A stretch of 64,000 nt of DNA from assembly GCA_027382625.1 (NCBI GenBank), contig JAJKFJ010020874.1, positions 124,001 through 188,000 on the forward strand, read 5' to 3'. Positions 1 through 12,063 of the stretch are shown here, in pieces. The notes below the pieces were generated by a model. It was not told where the DNA came from. It saw nothing but the letters and a program-made list of their open reading frames with translations, and did no database searches. The translations under genes were made by a program, and so were the position numbers. Each line of letters begins with the position of its first letter. The stretch's first letter is position 1. This DNA is from Tetmemena sp. SeJ-2015 (Eukaryota; Ciliophora; Spirotrichea; Sporadotrichida; Oxytrichidae).

Positions 1-325
1 GTTTAATTGCGTTCCTCACCTCTGAGAATTAAATCCATTATAAATAATCAATTGGACGGCAACTTGATCAATGGTTTTTATCTAAAATCATTATCCTAAT
101 TATAATTAATCTTCAATAAGAAAAGCGAATTTATAGAATTTTATAAATTTCGATTTTGTGTTTGCTAGTTTGTTTGTCTTCTTATATTTAAATCTGATGT
201 GGATGTTATTTTTAAAATGAAAGTTAAGCATTGGTCTTTAAATTAATTGAAAACTCTAACTTCATTATCAAAATAAAGGTTTTTAAATTAATTTAAATTT
301 TAATTCTATTTGTCAAAAATGCTTT
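1..325. other. AT-rich flank, no gene seen
   Basis: AT-rich sequence with no coding pattern in either direction. It lies downstream of the minus-strand gene that ends near 326. It may be germline-limited spacer or the 3' flank of that gene. Confidence 0.5.
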
Positions 326-2337
326 TCATATATTTTGACTTACCTAATTATACACCTTAGAGAAATCAAAAGCTTAGATATTGCTATAGTCCGTAGAACT
401 GATAAGTTGCTTCAGTTCTTCTGAGACTTCGGCAAGTCCCAACCCAGAGATTATTTTCCTCAACTACTCTTCAAAAAAGGAAAGAGAGACCTCACTCTCC
501 TTAAGCTTCTGCATGTATACAAAATTAAAAAGTAGAAATTACAAAATATATTCCTCCTTCTCAACTGTAATGTTGTGAGTTTCAGTCCTAAGATACTAAA
601 TCTCGTATTTTTGCTTCTCCGACTGCGATTAGAAATTCCTCACTATCTTGATTATTGATACACTTAAATTAATTAAGCAACTACTCTAGAAGATATTTAT
701 TTATACTATAACTGGGCTAATTTTCTCTGAAAATTGAATTAAAGATAGTCTATTTACCCTTGCATCTTCTAAGTCAGTTGGATTCTATGAAATAAATAAG
801 AGAGCAATTAAGAATTGATATTAATGCTTTGACGAGTATCCTGTTGATCTCTTCATCTGAGATGTAGTCGTTCATTACTTTACTTTGGTAGTCATTCATC
901 ATCATCTCAGTTTACTCCAGTTTCTGCATCATCTCCAGTTTGTATTCATTGAAGGCGGTCTATCATAACATTTATAATGCATGATGTGCTTACCTCTTGG
1001 GCTGAAATGTAAAACTCATGATGCTTAGATACTAAGTCCAGTTTTCTCTTCCACGCTTTCACGATTTACTCTCGTTCTATCTCATACCCCTTCATGTCAT
1101 CTTAACAATTATTATATCACACACATCATAATCTATCTTCTAGCTTCTTCTCAAATTCTTCTACTGTAGTCCAAAGCTCTCCTTTCAGTTGCAGTATGTC
1201 CTCATTAGTGTCTATTTTTATCTAGTCCCATTCGTGCATCATCTAACTTATCTGCTCGCCCGGGGGGTTATCTCCAAGCAAGCGATGCGTGTAGGGCCTA
1301 TCCTCACTTATAAGACCTAGTTTATAAACGGCTTCTATATTGTTGTCCTCTATGTCCTCTGCGATAACTGATAACTGCTTGCACTTCTAAGTCACCTCTG
1401 CAAACATTTACTTCACCTATCCAAATCTGTCTTCACAAAATCCCATATATATAAATCAAAATTAAGGACACATGAAATCCTTCTTCCTTTATTCCTCTCT
1501 TAAAAATTCCTGTTCCTTCTCCTAGATCTTTTTGAAATCGTACTCTTTGAATTTATTGCCTTTGGTTTGGCTTTCAAAAAAAAATAATCAATCATTTATT
1601 GAATGATGAGTAGTTCATTCTTTTCTGGGTGTGCCAGTATTTATTCTAGAGTGTCTAGATGAGAATAATCTCTAGGATTGCCTGGAGTGCTCATGAACTC
1701 CTTTATCATGTCTGAGTTCTTGAATAGCCCCTCTCATTATGAAGTTGTTCAGCTATAGTCAAATAATAAGGAAAAGCAATTTTAATTGAATTATTTTATT
1801 ATGGTATTTTACTATGTAAAGTGTCTCAAGTTACTTACATTTTGCACGTACTCCATCAACAGCTTCTATAATCCAGATGACTTTAGCATCAAATTAGACC
1901 ATAGCAACTTGTTTTTTTAAAACTTCTCTGTCACCTAAAAGTTAAATTCATTAAGGATTAGAGAGGAGGATTTTCAATCGTATACAAACTGAGGATGCAT
2001 TTATGTGGCTTACATTGAAATTTGCTTCTAGACTTTGAACTAGATGAGAAAGAGTTAGTGTTGAAATGTTCTTGACGAGATCTTGCTTCAACTCTTGCTT
2101 AAGTTTAATGAATTAGTGGTAAAAGTCTTTATGAGCGTAAGAATGCTTTGGATTGAAGAGCGTGTAGGAGTTAAGCAAAGATAGACCTGTGTCCTACTTG
2201 GGCAAGGGCTGGCGGAAAGATAGAGGGAGCGAACTGTCTCTCTTCTTTATGTAGAGAGTTCTTGAATCCTCTTCCCTATAGGATTTGAGGCTCTTGTTCA
2301 TGAGAGACTTCTCAGCTGCTGCAGTTTTCTATTTCAT
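326..2337 (-). CDS. Coiled-coil protein, function unknown
   Basis: Minus-strand gene of roughly 550-600 codons starting at the ATG at 2337 (MKQKTAAAEKSLMNKSLKSY). TAG/TAA are read as Gln and the first usable TGA is at 326-328. The product is charged and helical (for example LKGELWTTVEEFEKKLEDDM), with no domain I recognise. The body is broken by GT-AG introns (about 2013-1935 and 1008-960 on the plus scale) and by three repeat-bounded IESs at 1099-1134, 1436-1456 and 1574-1587. Their removal restores the frame and takes out in-frame TGA codons. One extra G in a GGGG run near 1732 also breaks the frame, probably a sequence error. Splicing of the last 400 bases is not fully resolved, so the C-terminus is approximate. 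Confidence 0.6.
1099..1134. other. IES, 36 nt, pointer ATCTT
   Basis: ATCTT repeats at 1099-1103 and 1135-1139. Removing one copy plus the intervening DNA joins ...EKKLED to DMKGYE on the minus strand and removes an in-frame TGA. Confidence 0.75.
1436..1456. other. IES, 21 nt, pointer CAAAAT
   Basis: CAAAAT occurs at 1436-1441 and 1457-1462. The insert keeps frame but contains TGA. Excision gives MCPQFCEDRF on the minus strand. Confidence 0.75.
1574..1587. other. IES, 14 nt, pointer TCAA
   Basis: TCAA occurs at 1574-1577 and 1588-1591. Excision restores the reading frame (QQMIESQTKGNKF). An indel in the A9 run is an alternative explanation. Confidence 0.5.
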
Positions 2338-2506
2338 TTTATTTAAGAAAGTAATTATCAACATTCTTATCACTTCATAAGTAAGATAAATAAATAAAAG
2401 CCATCCAATTTCAACCCCTCAGTAAAACTCAATTGGTAAGTTTGGATAGAATTATAGATAGTTTATAGATTCTTAGAATCGTGAAGATTATTCTCCAAAA
2501 GCTTCA

Positions 2507-4197
2507 ATGATAAATAAGGATACCTCCTCACCAAGTAATTAACGAGAGTAAAAGGCAAGTTTGAAACTTGACCTAAATAGGATTTCACAACCTCTGAACA
2601 AGCAATCTTTAATTAATGAGCCAGAGCAGAAAAAGACGACTTTCAGAAGTTCACTGAGGGCTGATGCTAAAATCCTCACTTAAACTGTCTCAAGTCAACT
2701 CAAGGGAAGAAGAGAGCTGATTGGCTACAAAGAAGTTTAGGTTCCAAAGTCTTACTAGGACTAAGCAGTCAACACAGATTGTAAGTTTGCTTAATGAAGA
2801 TAAAACTTTTATAAGGGCACTTAGAGGTGGAGCAATTCTTCAATTTGAAACTAAAAAGCGAAACACTCTCAACACTTACTAACTTGAACGAATTTATAGC
2901 TCATTAGTAGGCATTAAGCAACATACTGATGAAAGATAATTCATCATCCACTATGACTGCCTTTACTAATCTAAACAGGCTTTCTACTCAGCAAAGAAGA
3001 GTAGTTCAAAGAAATTATTATCACTCTAATAGGAACTCAATTGAGTTCTCTCCTCTCACTGAAGCTTAACTCCCAATTTATATGAGAGATTAGGATTCTT
3101 AACTAGTTCAAGAGCCTCATAACGGAGAGACTATCTCAGTTTTCCAATCATTCTCTAACAATTAATCTTAGAGAGGATTATATTCCCAAACTAAGAATAA
3201 TGAGAAGCAATCGGTTGATCTCGTCCTTTAAAGATAATTCAGCTCAGATGAATATCAGGCTTAAGAAGCATTGATGAGACAATAGAAGCTCATGTCTCGA
3301 GTTAGAAGATCTTAGGATGTGTTCAGAAGAGAGGAATTAACTTCTCATAGAGATGAGCATCCTACTCTATTAGAATAGGTGTAGACTGAAGTTCCTGACT
3401 CTAAATACTATGAAAAATTTAGAGCCTTTCCCTTCCCAAAAAATAGCACTAAGTTTTTCCCGCATCTTAACAATAAATCGAAGCCCTAGAAGTAAAAGGC
3501 AATGATGAGCCAAACTACTCAAAACTTCGGGCTGTATATTAAGAACCTGAAAAATCTGCCAGAAAAGCAAAAGTAGATAGTTAGATTGAGTACAAATCTC
3601 CTCAACAATTCTCTAAACTCAGATCCTGCTCAGACTTTAGCGCAGCCCACAATTGATAAATAGCTTATAACACCACTCTCTCTAAAAGAGGAAAATATGC
3701 TCTCCTTTGAAGGGTAAAGTCTAATGAAGATAGAAGAAGTAAATTTTGATAACAATACGCAATTTGTGGCAGCTGGAAGGGATTCTCTCAACAAAGATTT
3801 GATTATAGCTCAGTACTATAGCTCCCCTAAGAATAGTCTTAAGATCCCTCAGAATCACTCCATGCATATTAAGACTCCCGAGCAGTCAAGCTTTATTGAG
3901 ATGAGAACCAGCTAAGATAAACTTGTGCCTAGAATATCTTAGTAGAGCAATCACAGAAGGAGTTCTTTGAACAGCAGTCTCATATTTAATCTTTATCTTT
4001 TCTTTAGTCTGATAAAAGGACAGAATACTCATGAGATAAATGAATAGAATGGCCTTGGAGTATTTGATTGGAGACAAACTGAAAGTAAAGTAGGAATGAA
4101 CTGTCCTAATATAGGTGAAGTGCTTCAGAATTAGGGGCTTTTGACAGCTAGAGTAAAGAAAGGTAACAAGAGGAATTTCTTTAAGGTCATCAATTGA
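2507..4197 (+). CDS. Ser/Gln-rich protein, function unknown
   Basis: Starts at ATG 2507 (MINKDTSSPSNQREQKASLK) and ends at TGA 4195-4197. From about 2870 to 4197 the frame is open if TAA/TAG are Gln; Gln is very frequent and mostly encoded by TAA/TAG. An intron starting GTAAGT near 2780 and ending near 2815-2830 links the first exon. A 30-nt insert at 3976-4005 with AGTCT repeats looks like an in-frame IES encoding an unlikely hydrophobic patch. The product is low-complexity and basic, with no recognisable domain. The head-to-tail MORN gene starts about 150 bases downstream. Confidence 0.6.
3976..4005. other. IES, 30 nt, pointer AGTCT
   Basis: AGTCT occurs at 3976-3980 and 4006-4010. The insert is 30 nt, in frame and without TGA, but encodes a hydrophobic run out of character with the polar protein. 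Support is moderate because the protein is not conserved. Confidence 0.5.
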
Positions 4198-4350
4198 TGT
4201 TTACGAGTTAATAAGCATATACTCTAACTTTTTTATAATAGAAAATATTTCACCAGGTATGATCAGAAAATTAGGGAAGAATTGTAATAAAATTAAAATT
4301 TTAATTGCGAGATTAAAGCTCATTAAAGTTTGAGTAATTTTATCTTCGAA

Positions 4351-6392
4351 ATGGGAAATTGTAGCACATGCTATTGCGATCCACAGCAAGAATTTGCATC
4401 TTCAAATGACAAATCCGAAGTAAGCTACAACTTTCTTTGCTTATTATTTTAAGAAAGCACCAGTTGTAAAGACAATAATCGATAAGTGACAACAGTAGCA
4501 GTAGTAGTTTAGCTAGTATAATAAAAACTATGAATCCTACTATCGACAGTAAGAAAGCTACTGATAGAATTCAAAGCCGTCTCCTGGTCTCTAAATAAAT
4601 CAATAAACAATCCCCTCCTTGCAAATATCAAACAACCAGTCAGCATAGTAATCATTTGATATATTCCATACTTCCTCATATCGCACTCTCTTTGTTTTTA
4701 TGATTAGGACTAAGAATAGTAAAACGACTCTTAAAATCTCTTAATCTAAATGCTAGATTAGATAAACATTCCTTATCTAAAAAGAGACTCTCAACATACA
4801 AAAAATTAGAACATGCATGGAGGAAGTGATACTTCCATCTTGGATAGCCATCTTTAAAAAGGCAAAAAATAAATACCCTCTATTTAGAACTATCATATTG
4901 TGAATAGCTTAACTGATATGGATGTCTTGCAATCTCTATCAAATGAATTTAATCTATCATATCAAGACTTTCTGCATGTATTGAAGCAACTAGTCAGACT
5001 CTAAGCAATAGTGAGAGGAAATATTGCAAGAAGAGAGTATGCGTATGTGCAGGCTCATTAGATGAATCTTGCGGAAAACGCTAAGTATTTCACGATTGAA
5101 GAGTATCGTGAAACTCTTTTCAATAGTAAGCTTAAATAACTTTGTCATTAGAACTTATAGAGACATTTGGAGATGGATAGTTTCAACTTCAGAGACTCTA
5201 AAGAGGTGATTACTTGTACGAGTGCAGTGGGGCTATTTACGAAGGAGAGTGGCAAGGAAATATGAGATTTGGCTTTGGATCGATGATTTGGCCAGATGGG
5301 GCGAAGTATGTAGGAAATTGGGCTTTCAACAGAGCTTGGGGGAGAGGATAGTTTTTCCACACAGAAGGTGATGTGTATGATGGAGACTGGGTTATGGATA
5401 GAGCTTGTGGATATGGAGTTACAAGCATGAAAATGGAGCGTTGTATCAAGGGTAATGGAAAGACGATCAACAGCACGGCCATGGTTATGAGAAATGGGTG
5501 ATGGAAGTTCTTATCTAGGCGGGTACAGAGATGGCTTGAAAGATGGATTGGGAATTTACAGATGGAGTGATGGAAGTGACTATGAAGGAGAGTGGAGAGC
5601 TAATAGAATCAATGGAGTTGTAAGACTATGACTACATTTAATAAATCCTAATAGGGAGTGTATCAATGGCTTGATGGCAGAAAGTATCAAGGATAATGGG
5701 TGAACAACAACATGGAGGGCATTGGGATGTACTAGTGGTCTGACGGTAGAAGGTATGAAGGTGAGTATAAGGAGGATAAGAAGAGTGGGTTTGGGATTTA
5801 CCACTGGAAGGATGGGCGAGTATACATAGGCTTTTGGTCTCAAGGGAAGTAGCATGGGCTGGGTTCTTTCAAGTCTCCTGAGTTTGAAGGGCTTAGATAC
5901 GGTTTGTGGGAAGATGGAAAGAGAATAAGGTGGTTTGAAGATGAATAAGAGATTATTAAAGTGTAAAGAGGAGAGATTGACTACACCTCCTTTTTCCTTA
6001 ATGCTCAAAGTGTAGATCAGCTCTCTACTGGCATCGCCTCTGCTAGAGCAAGGCCCCAACATGACATACAAGAAGAGGATGTTAACTATCAAGATGAGGA
6101 GTTAGAATAAGATGCCGCTGTTGTAGTAGCTGAGAGTGGGTTCAACCCTCCTTTGGGATTTGAAAAGGCTTTTAAGTAATTGAGGATAAGGCTAGAGCAA
6201 GTTAAGTATTGCATTTTCTAGGTTTTTTATTTGAAATCCTTTGCGTATTTTATTTTGGTAATAAACAATTAAGCAATTCAAAGAAGCAGGATAGTGAATT
6301 AAATGTAACATGGCTTTGTAGATTTATTTTTATTCATTTCAACTACCTGGAAAGCACAGCATCTATTGCCTAAAATTGCAAGTGATATTTGA
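4351..6392 (+). CDS. MORN-repeat protein with IQ motif
   Basis: Start ATG 4351 gives [12 protein letters not shown], a Gly-2 plus Cys pattern expected for N-myristoylation/palmitoylation and so for membrane anchoring (inference). Near 5000 an IQ motif ([15 protein letters not shown]) suggests calmodulin binding. From about 5200 to 5940 there are about eight MORN repeats of the form Y.G.W..G...G.G, such as [17 protein letters not shown] and [18 protein letters not shown] proteins scaffold membranes and basal bodies or flagella. A GT-AG intron lies at about 5621-5655. Single bases appear to be missing at about 5203, 5420 and 5500, each in a homopolymer, breaking the MORN frame. The N-terminal 300 bases contain further unresolved interruptions. 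The TGA at 6390-6392 is the first in frame; an intron near 6200 could change the C-terminus. Confidence 0.8.
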
Positions 6393-6424
6393 AGAATTCA
6401 TTTATGTAGTTGTATAATTGATAA

Positions 6425-8157
6425 TCATTTGTTGTTGATGTTAAGAGACCTCTCAAGTTGCAGATTCATGTCCTTGATTCTCTTGACCTCAGCTTCTATC
6501 CTTTCGCGCTCCTCGCTTATTCTCTGCTTCTCCAGATCCATCCTCTGAGTCATGTCATCAAACTGCTTCTTCTCCACGTCAAACTCCTTGTAATTAAATA
6601 TATCATACACATTATAGAAATTATTCTACTATGTACTGTTGCTGCATGATCTGTCTGTGTTCGTTCAGGAAGTTCCTCATCTCATCTTGACAATATAAAA
6701 ATTATAAGTGCTATTTGATCTAGCTCTGAATCCTTGAGGACTGCGAAGCGTGAGAAGGTCTAGTTAATCTCGTCAGGTGGAGGGATCTTGGCCATCTTGG
6801 TGATGGAGTTATTGAGCAGCTGGTGTTGGCCCTCAACCAAGGCGTCATAGTTTTGGAGCAGCAACTTCAGTTGTGGATGCTTGTGATTGAGCTGAACTTG
6901 GAGTTGCTGACGTCCATGTCTGCGAAGGAGGCAGGTTCATGCTTCTCGTTGAAGACTGAGAACTGCGCCGTCTCCTTATCTATCTTGGTTAGGAAAGCCT
7001 TCAGGTGGGAGAAGTTCTACTGGAACCTCTCTATGATCTTAGTTTTCGCCTCTGTGAACTGCATGCCGAAAATCTCATCTCTAATCAATTAAAGCAGTAT
7101 AATATAAATTTAAGTTTTAAATTTATTAAATTTATCTATATAACTAGAATTTATTAATCCGTAATTATTTAGCAATGTATTATAATCCTCTGTATCTCTG
7201 TGCGAACTACTTCCTCAGTATCGTAGTCAGCATAGGGGTGAGAATGACCAGGCTGTTAGTTCGAAATCTCAGAGCGGTAGCGCTTTAGGTAGATCTCAGT
7301 CTTGAGATCTACTATGTCAAATAGTTCGTTCTAGAGCATTTTGAGGCACTCCTTGAGCTGTTGGTTCTCTTGCATGACTTGCGAGTGGATCTACTCTTAG
7401 CCTTTTAACATTTGCTTTGTGAACTCGAATTGCTAGTTGCTAGAAATTTATCATATTCTTCTAAAACAGTAGAAATATTTGGGTCTTGGTTAAGAATGGG
7501 GATCATCTTTAATACATTACTGCACATTTTATGGTTTATATGTATGATGTGTATCTCTGGCTGTGATATTTTTCCCTATAGAGCAGCAGGCTTATCAAAG
7601 AGCTTAGCGTTGATAGTATCCTGCAGTTTCTTGATTTGAGCGTCCTTGTTCTTCAATTCATGGAGGTATTGGTTTTGCTTTGCCTGCAGCTTTTGATTGT
7701 CTCTTGAGGCTGCTTCCTTTTCTTGAGTGAAGCGATCCCTCTCCACTTTGATCTTCTGGTCTTGAGTTGAGAGTTGGTTCCTGAGGTCTTTGATTTCATT
7801 GGAGAGGTGCTCTATCCTGGATCTGAGTTTAGTATTCTAGTCCTGCAGCTCCTGCTTCTCAGTCTCTAGCTTAATTGCCTAAATTATACATTTAAAGCAT
7901 CCATTGAAGTGAAATAGAAGAGATTTAAATAAATGCTATTTATATTTCAGTGATTGGTTACCCTTGATTTAGCGTCTTGCTTGAGTTAGATATCAGTCAT
8001 TCTCTGACTCATCAAGTGGTAGATGGCATTCAAAGTATCCTCTATGTTATCGTGGGTGGCGTTGAATAAGTCTCCGATGACTGGCGCTCCCATCTCTTGC
8101 ATGTTCTATAAGCAAACTCACTCTCGCTATTCAATTTACCTTTCTAAGGTTGTCCAT
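6425..8157 (-). CDS. Coiled-coil protein, function unknown
   Basis: ATG at 8157 (MDNLRKNMQEMGAPVIGDLF, spanning a 33-nt GT-AG intron), TGA at 6425-6427. The product has an N-terminal segment NIEDTLNAIYHLMSQRMTDI followed by long heptad coiled coils (QELQDQNTKLRSRIEHLSNE; DLEKQRISEERERIEAEVKR). A GT-AG intron of about 86 bases lies near 7880-7965. IESs at 7082-7182, 6687-6714 and possibly 6627-6633 restore the frame. Apparent single-base losses near 7428 and 6915 are homopolymer-type errors. It resembles ciliary or basal-body coiled-coil proteins in style only; I do not recognise the family. Confidence 0.7.
6627..6633. other. Possible 7-nt IES, pointer TACT
   Basis: TACT at 6627-6630 and 6634-6637. 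Deleting seven bases restores the frame between MQQQ and NNFYNVYDIFNYKEF. A base-call error would explain it equally well. Confidence 0.3.
6687..6714. other. IES, 28 nt, pointer TTGA
   Basis: TTGA at 6687-6690 and 6715-6718. Excision joins DSELDQ to DEMRNFLNEH on the minus strand in frame. Confidence 0.7.
7082..7182. other. IES, 101 nt, pointer TAATC
   Basis: TAATC at 7082-7086 and 7183-7187 flanks a very AT-rich block. Excision joins RTEIQRI to RDEIFGMQF on the minus strand. The ends lack GT-AG. Confidence 0.75.
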
Positions 8158-8611
8158 GCTAAATATAAATAAATATAATGATGCTGTTCATGAGTTAGTG
8201 TGCTCTGAGTTGTGCACTGTCATTTTAAGACGACACTTGGTTATTAGTTGCGTTAAGATAATCGTTGAACTCGTCCTGAATCTACTCAAATAGTTATAAT
8301 AATTGGCAATTGTAATGCAATAATGAGTAAGATTATGAAGATTACCATTTTTAAGTTTGAAGGCTGTTGGAAATAAGAACAATTTTTGAATTTAAATTAT
8401 AATTAATTCAAATAATCTTTAATATTCCACATATCTAATTCAATTTCAAATTATTTAGTGCTCCTATGAAATTTACTCTAATTTTGTGCATCAAGATTTC
8501 CAAAATCTTAATATAAATAGTCAAAATCATATTCATTACTTTATTTAATTTTAATTATAATTATGTATACACCTTGATAATAAGAAATTAATTTTCTTTA
8601 AATAATCTTTA
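8158..8611. other. AT-rich intergenic stretch
   Basis: About 450 bases between two divergent genes. AT-rich, no open frame with coding character; presumably 5' flanks plus germline spacer. Confidence 0.5.
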
Positions 8612-8942
8612 ATGGGTAATAAATCAGGGAACAAAGCTATAGCTTGGAAAACAATGGCAACTAATATCTACAAAAGATGGTCAATAAAGTACACTAGGCA
8701 GTTCGTGCTGGCTCTTCTATTCATAGTGGTGGTGCTCACCATGCTTCTATTTATGCTCACTGCAGGCCTCAGGTGCGTAGACGACAACGGCTGTCTCAGA
8801 GAAAATTTATAAACTCATGCATATAATGTGAAATAATATTTATTATGTATTGAATTGCGAGCTGGGGAAGTTCAGGGACGAGTACCAAAATTTGATAAAG
8901 GCTTCTATGGTTAATAACAATAATTGCAGAATACTCGCTTGA
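8612..8942 (+). CDS. Small single-pass membrane protein
   Basis: Start ATG 8612, stop TGA 8940-8942. After excision of the 49-nt IES (8804-8852) the product is about 93 residues. It has an N-terminal MGNKSGNK (possible myristoylation site), a basic stretch, one strong transmembrane helix (VLALLFIVVVLTMLLFMLTA, residues about 31-50), then a short Cys-containing tail (CVDDNGCLRENC) ending NNNNCRILA. Without the IES cut the tail is lost, and the restored tail has regular codon use. Family not recognised. Confidence 0.65.
8804..8852. other. IES, 49 nt, pointer AATT
   Basis: AATT at 8804-8807 and 8853-8856. Excision joins GCLREN to CELGKFRDEY in frame and yields a natural stop at 8940. Confidence 0.65.
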
Positions 8943-9155
8943 TCACAAAATACTCATATAACTAACTTAATTTCATTATCCTTAAAAATGTTTAAATTAT
9001 ATAAATTATTTATTGGCTTAATTTATTTGCATATAATTATAATTATAGATAAAAATGTTATTTGATATTTAAAATTATAAAAGCATTTTAATGATTTGTT
9101 TGCATAGTGTTGAAGTAGCTGGTAATTATTTAAATTTAAATATATAATTTTTCTT

Positions 9156-12063
9156 ATGGCTGCTCGTCAAACTGAAGAAGCCCTCTCTCACTTTCAAGTG
9201 ATAAAGGACCTCTACTCCCAGAAGATAGAAGATCTCTCCTCCCTCAAGAAGCTAATTTATTTATTTCAATTTTCCAGTAGAATGACAAAGAACTAGACCA
9301 GCAACTCAGATCCAAGCTTAGAATAACAATTGAGAGTTTGCTGATTGACTTGAATGAGGAGGAGTTTGCAATCTCAGAGGAACTGGCGAAGTCATTCACT
9401 TTCGAGAGGAACAAACAGATGCTCTCCTAGAAGGCATTTGAATTCGAACAGAGACAAGATAGCTCTAACAAAATAAAAGACACCATTGAAAAGAACCCCA
9501 CAATCAAAACTCTCAAGAGAAATTAGAAGATTCATAACTAAAGTCCTCCCCAGAAAGACTTAAATAATTGCAGTAATTCATATGTGCTATAATTTTATTA
9601 TACTTGGGAACTTTTGGAGCTTCGAATGGATATGAATCAAATGCTACAGTATAATTAAGATAAAATAATTAAAACGGCAATCTAATCGCCCACCTAAAAA
9701 CATCCACTCTCTCAGAGATCCCTCCCCTCAAATGCAGTCCAAGAGAATCAAAACTAAATAGATTTGTAATCATCATATTTTCATTAAACTAAGAACTCTT
9801 CAAAGAAACATGCACATCAATCTTTCGATTATGGCAATCAATTTATTTAAAGCTTTTATTCATTATAAATCAACCTGGTTTAATGAGGAATGATTCTGAA
9901 TAACTTTAGAGTTACAACACTACTAAATAAAACACTCAACAGTAACCTCCCATTATCATTCAACATTTTTATTGAACTTAAATTATGAAGCCGAAATCCC
10001 CAGCCCACTTCGAGAAAAGATTCAGTGTAAGAAGGCTAAATCCCAAAGAGTGGAAGACGCATGAGTGGCAGTTTCACTATGACAAACAACTCAGCCAAGA
10101 AATAACTCAACTTCAAGAGCTCAAATGCAGAACTTAGGAGAATCTTTGGCACTACTAACAACATCAATACGAACAGCACACTCGATAAAGACAATCTGTC
10201 CAGACAAAGAGTTAGCTTTTAGGACATCCACTACCTCACTAATACAAGTGCAGAAGGCTAAAAGAAAGTTAGAAACCTGGATTAGTTTGAAAACTATCTC
10301 AACAAATTATTCTATCTATTCTTTTCTCATGCTGATTTTAATTTAACAAGAATCGAACTGATGCGAGTGGATCCAAAAATTCATCCAAGAAGCCTAAGAA
10401 AAGTGGAAGCCATTACGAATGCAATAAGGAAAACTACAAAGGACTTGCCAATGTAAGAGATTTCAGTCAAACTGCCCCTGCTATCGAAAACAAGAACTTT
10501 TCAACTCTCTAACTATAAAGTGAAACTTTCGAAGCCTTCGCTCAGGACTTCGCAAGGTTAAAGCAAAAGCTTATTCAAATGCAAAGGCAGATAAATGAAG
10601 GGGGAGAAAAGTATTTGTATTTGGAGGATGGCATGAACAAGATAAAAATTGATAATGTCAAACTACTTACTGACATGAAATTCATGAGAGAAGAGCAAGC
10701 TTAATTGAATTAAAGAGTTGAGTAGCTGGAGTAGAAGAACTATCAACTCTAGAAAGAAAACTCAGTCCTCAGAAATATGATGTAAGGGGAGCGAGAGTTG
10801 AAGGGCTAAGAGTCTAACTTACCTCGACCTTCTTTTAATGGAAGCAGCTCAACCCATAATAGACTAAATGTCTTTCACAGCAGAGATAACTCAATTATCT
10901 CTAATATTGAGCAAGCAACTTAGGTAAACAACTCTGCCTCTAAGAGAATGTCCCCCATCAATAACCCAACTAATCGAAGCTTTACCCAGAAGTATCAGTC
11001 TTTGAGGTAACTTGAGAGGAAGAGTCCTACATCTGCAGAAAGAGTATCTCTGAAGCAAGATACTCTCGCCAGAGGTCAGTTTAGTTTCTATCCCACTTTG
11101 GATCCATCAGCCAACAATAGGGCTGAAATGTCTAATGAGGAGACTTAAAGCTTGTAAAGGTTGAGAAAGTCTCAAGAGAGAATAGCAAATCTATAAGACT
11201 AGCAAAGCTAGTACGCCTCAAATAGCCATCTCAATAGATTCAGCAATGAGCCCACTTTGAATTCACGTAAGAATCTTCACACCTTGGTATCTAATTCAAC
11301 CACTAGAATTCCAAGTGGGTATTAGAGTCTGAGGAACCAATACCTAAATCAAGAGCCAGCTTAGAGCAGAGTAATCAATACCAACATTGATAATCTAACT
11401 TAGCAAAACATTACAAGCTACACAGGCAAATCTAGACTTAACTAAACTTACAATGACTTGACTTAGCATACCCCGGACAAGGTAAATATGTTCCTGAACT
11501 AGACTTATCAAGGTGTTTCCTCGTTGTAAGATGAGCTGCAGAGCCAGCCAGGACAGCAAGATCTACTCTATTACAACAACGCAATTTAAACCAATAAATG
11601 ATTTATTGATGCAACCTTAGGTGGAGGAGGGCTTTTAAATGTAAATCCACTGAACCTAACTCAAACTAGCCACTAGATGTAACTTATTTGGTTAATTTTA
11701 CTATTAATTTTTCTCTTTATGCCCTCAAATAACTTGACACCTCAAGCTAAAACTCTTAACTAGGGCCACTAAACACAGAGCCAGGGAATCTTCGGCCAAC
11801 AAAGATTGCCTAGTTCAGACTATAGAGAATACATTTTTATTATCATATAATTTAGAGGTCCTTAGAAGGAGTTAACTCCAAGATCAAATGCAGGAGGAGG
11901 AGGTCAAGGAGTGAACAATAATAGCATGAGCAAGTCATTCTAATTGAATCAAAGCAGCAGCTACAACAAGTTAATGAGTTTGAGTGGCTAGAAGATAAAT
12001 CAGAGAGTGCAAAATTAGAATGAGCAGCTGTCTGATTGGGTTCTAGAAAGAATTTAAAAATGA
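9156..12063 (+). CDS. Q-rich coiled-coil protein
   Basis: Proposed start ATG 9156 (MAARQTEEALSHFQVIKDLY), stop TGA 12061-12063. The first part is helical and charged, the middle a coiled coil (FARLKQKLIQMQRQINEGGE), and the last third low-complexity, rich in Ser, Asn and Gln. Several IESs are resolved (10301-10344, 11584-11604, 11677-11718, 11823-11852), and another with an AG repeat lies near 9251-9280. An in-frame TGA near 9972 followed by ATG 9986 leaves open that there are two genes. The 13-base gap and continuing codon style make one gene with an unresolved interruption more likely. No domain recognised. Confidence 0.55.
10301..10344. other. IES, 44 nt, pointer AACAA
   Basis: AACAA at 10301-10305 and 10345-10349. 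Excision joins QFENYLN to KNRTDASGSK and restores the frame. Confidence 0.7.
11584..11604. other. IES, 21 nt, pointer ATT
   Basis: ATT at 11584-11586 and 11605-11607. The insert is in frame but contains TGA. Excision gives YYNNAIDATLGGGG. Confidence 0.6.
11677..11718. other. IES, 42 nt, pointer ATG
   Basis: ATG at 11677-11679 and 11719-11721. The in-frame, TGA-free insert would encode a hydrophobic helix in a polar protein; excision gives SHQMPSNNLT. An uninterrupted frame cannot be excluded. Confidence 0.5.
11823..11852. other. IES, 30 nt, pointer TAGAG
   Basis: TAGAG at 11823-11827 and 11853-11857. AT-rich, in frame; excision gives SSDYRGPQKEL. Confidence 0.5.

Noticed and set aside
5580..6092. 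170-residue minus-strand open frame
   Set aside because: Antisense shadow of the MORN repeats on the plus strand; composition is unnatural.
7425..7445. Tandem seven-base repeat taken as a 7-nt IES
   Set aside because: Removing seven bases does not restore the needed frame; a missing T in a short run does.
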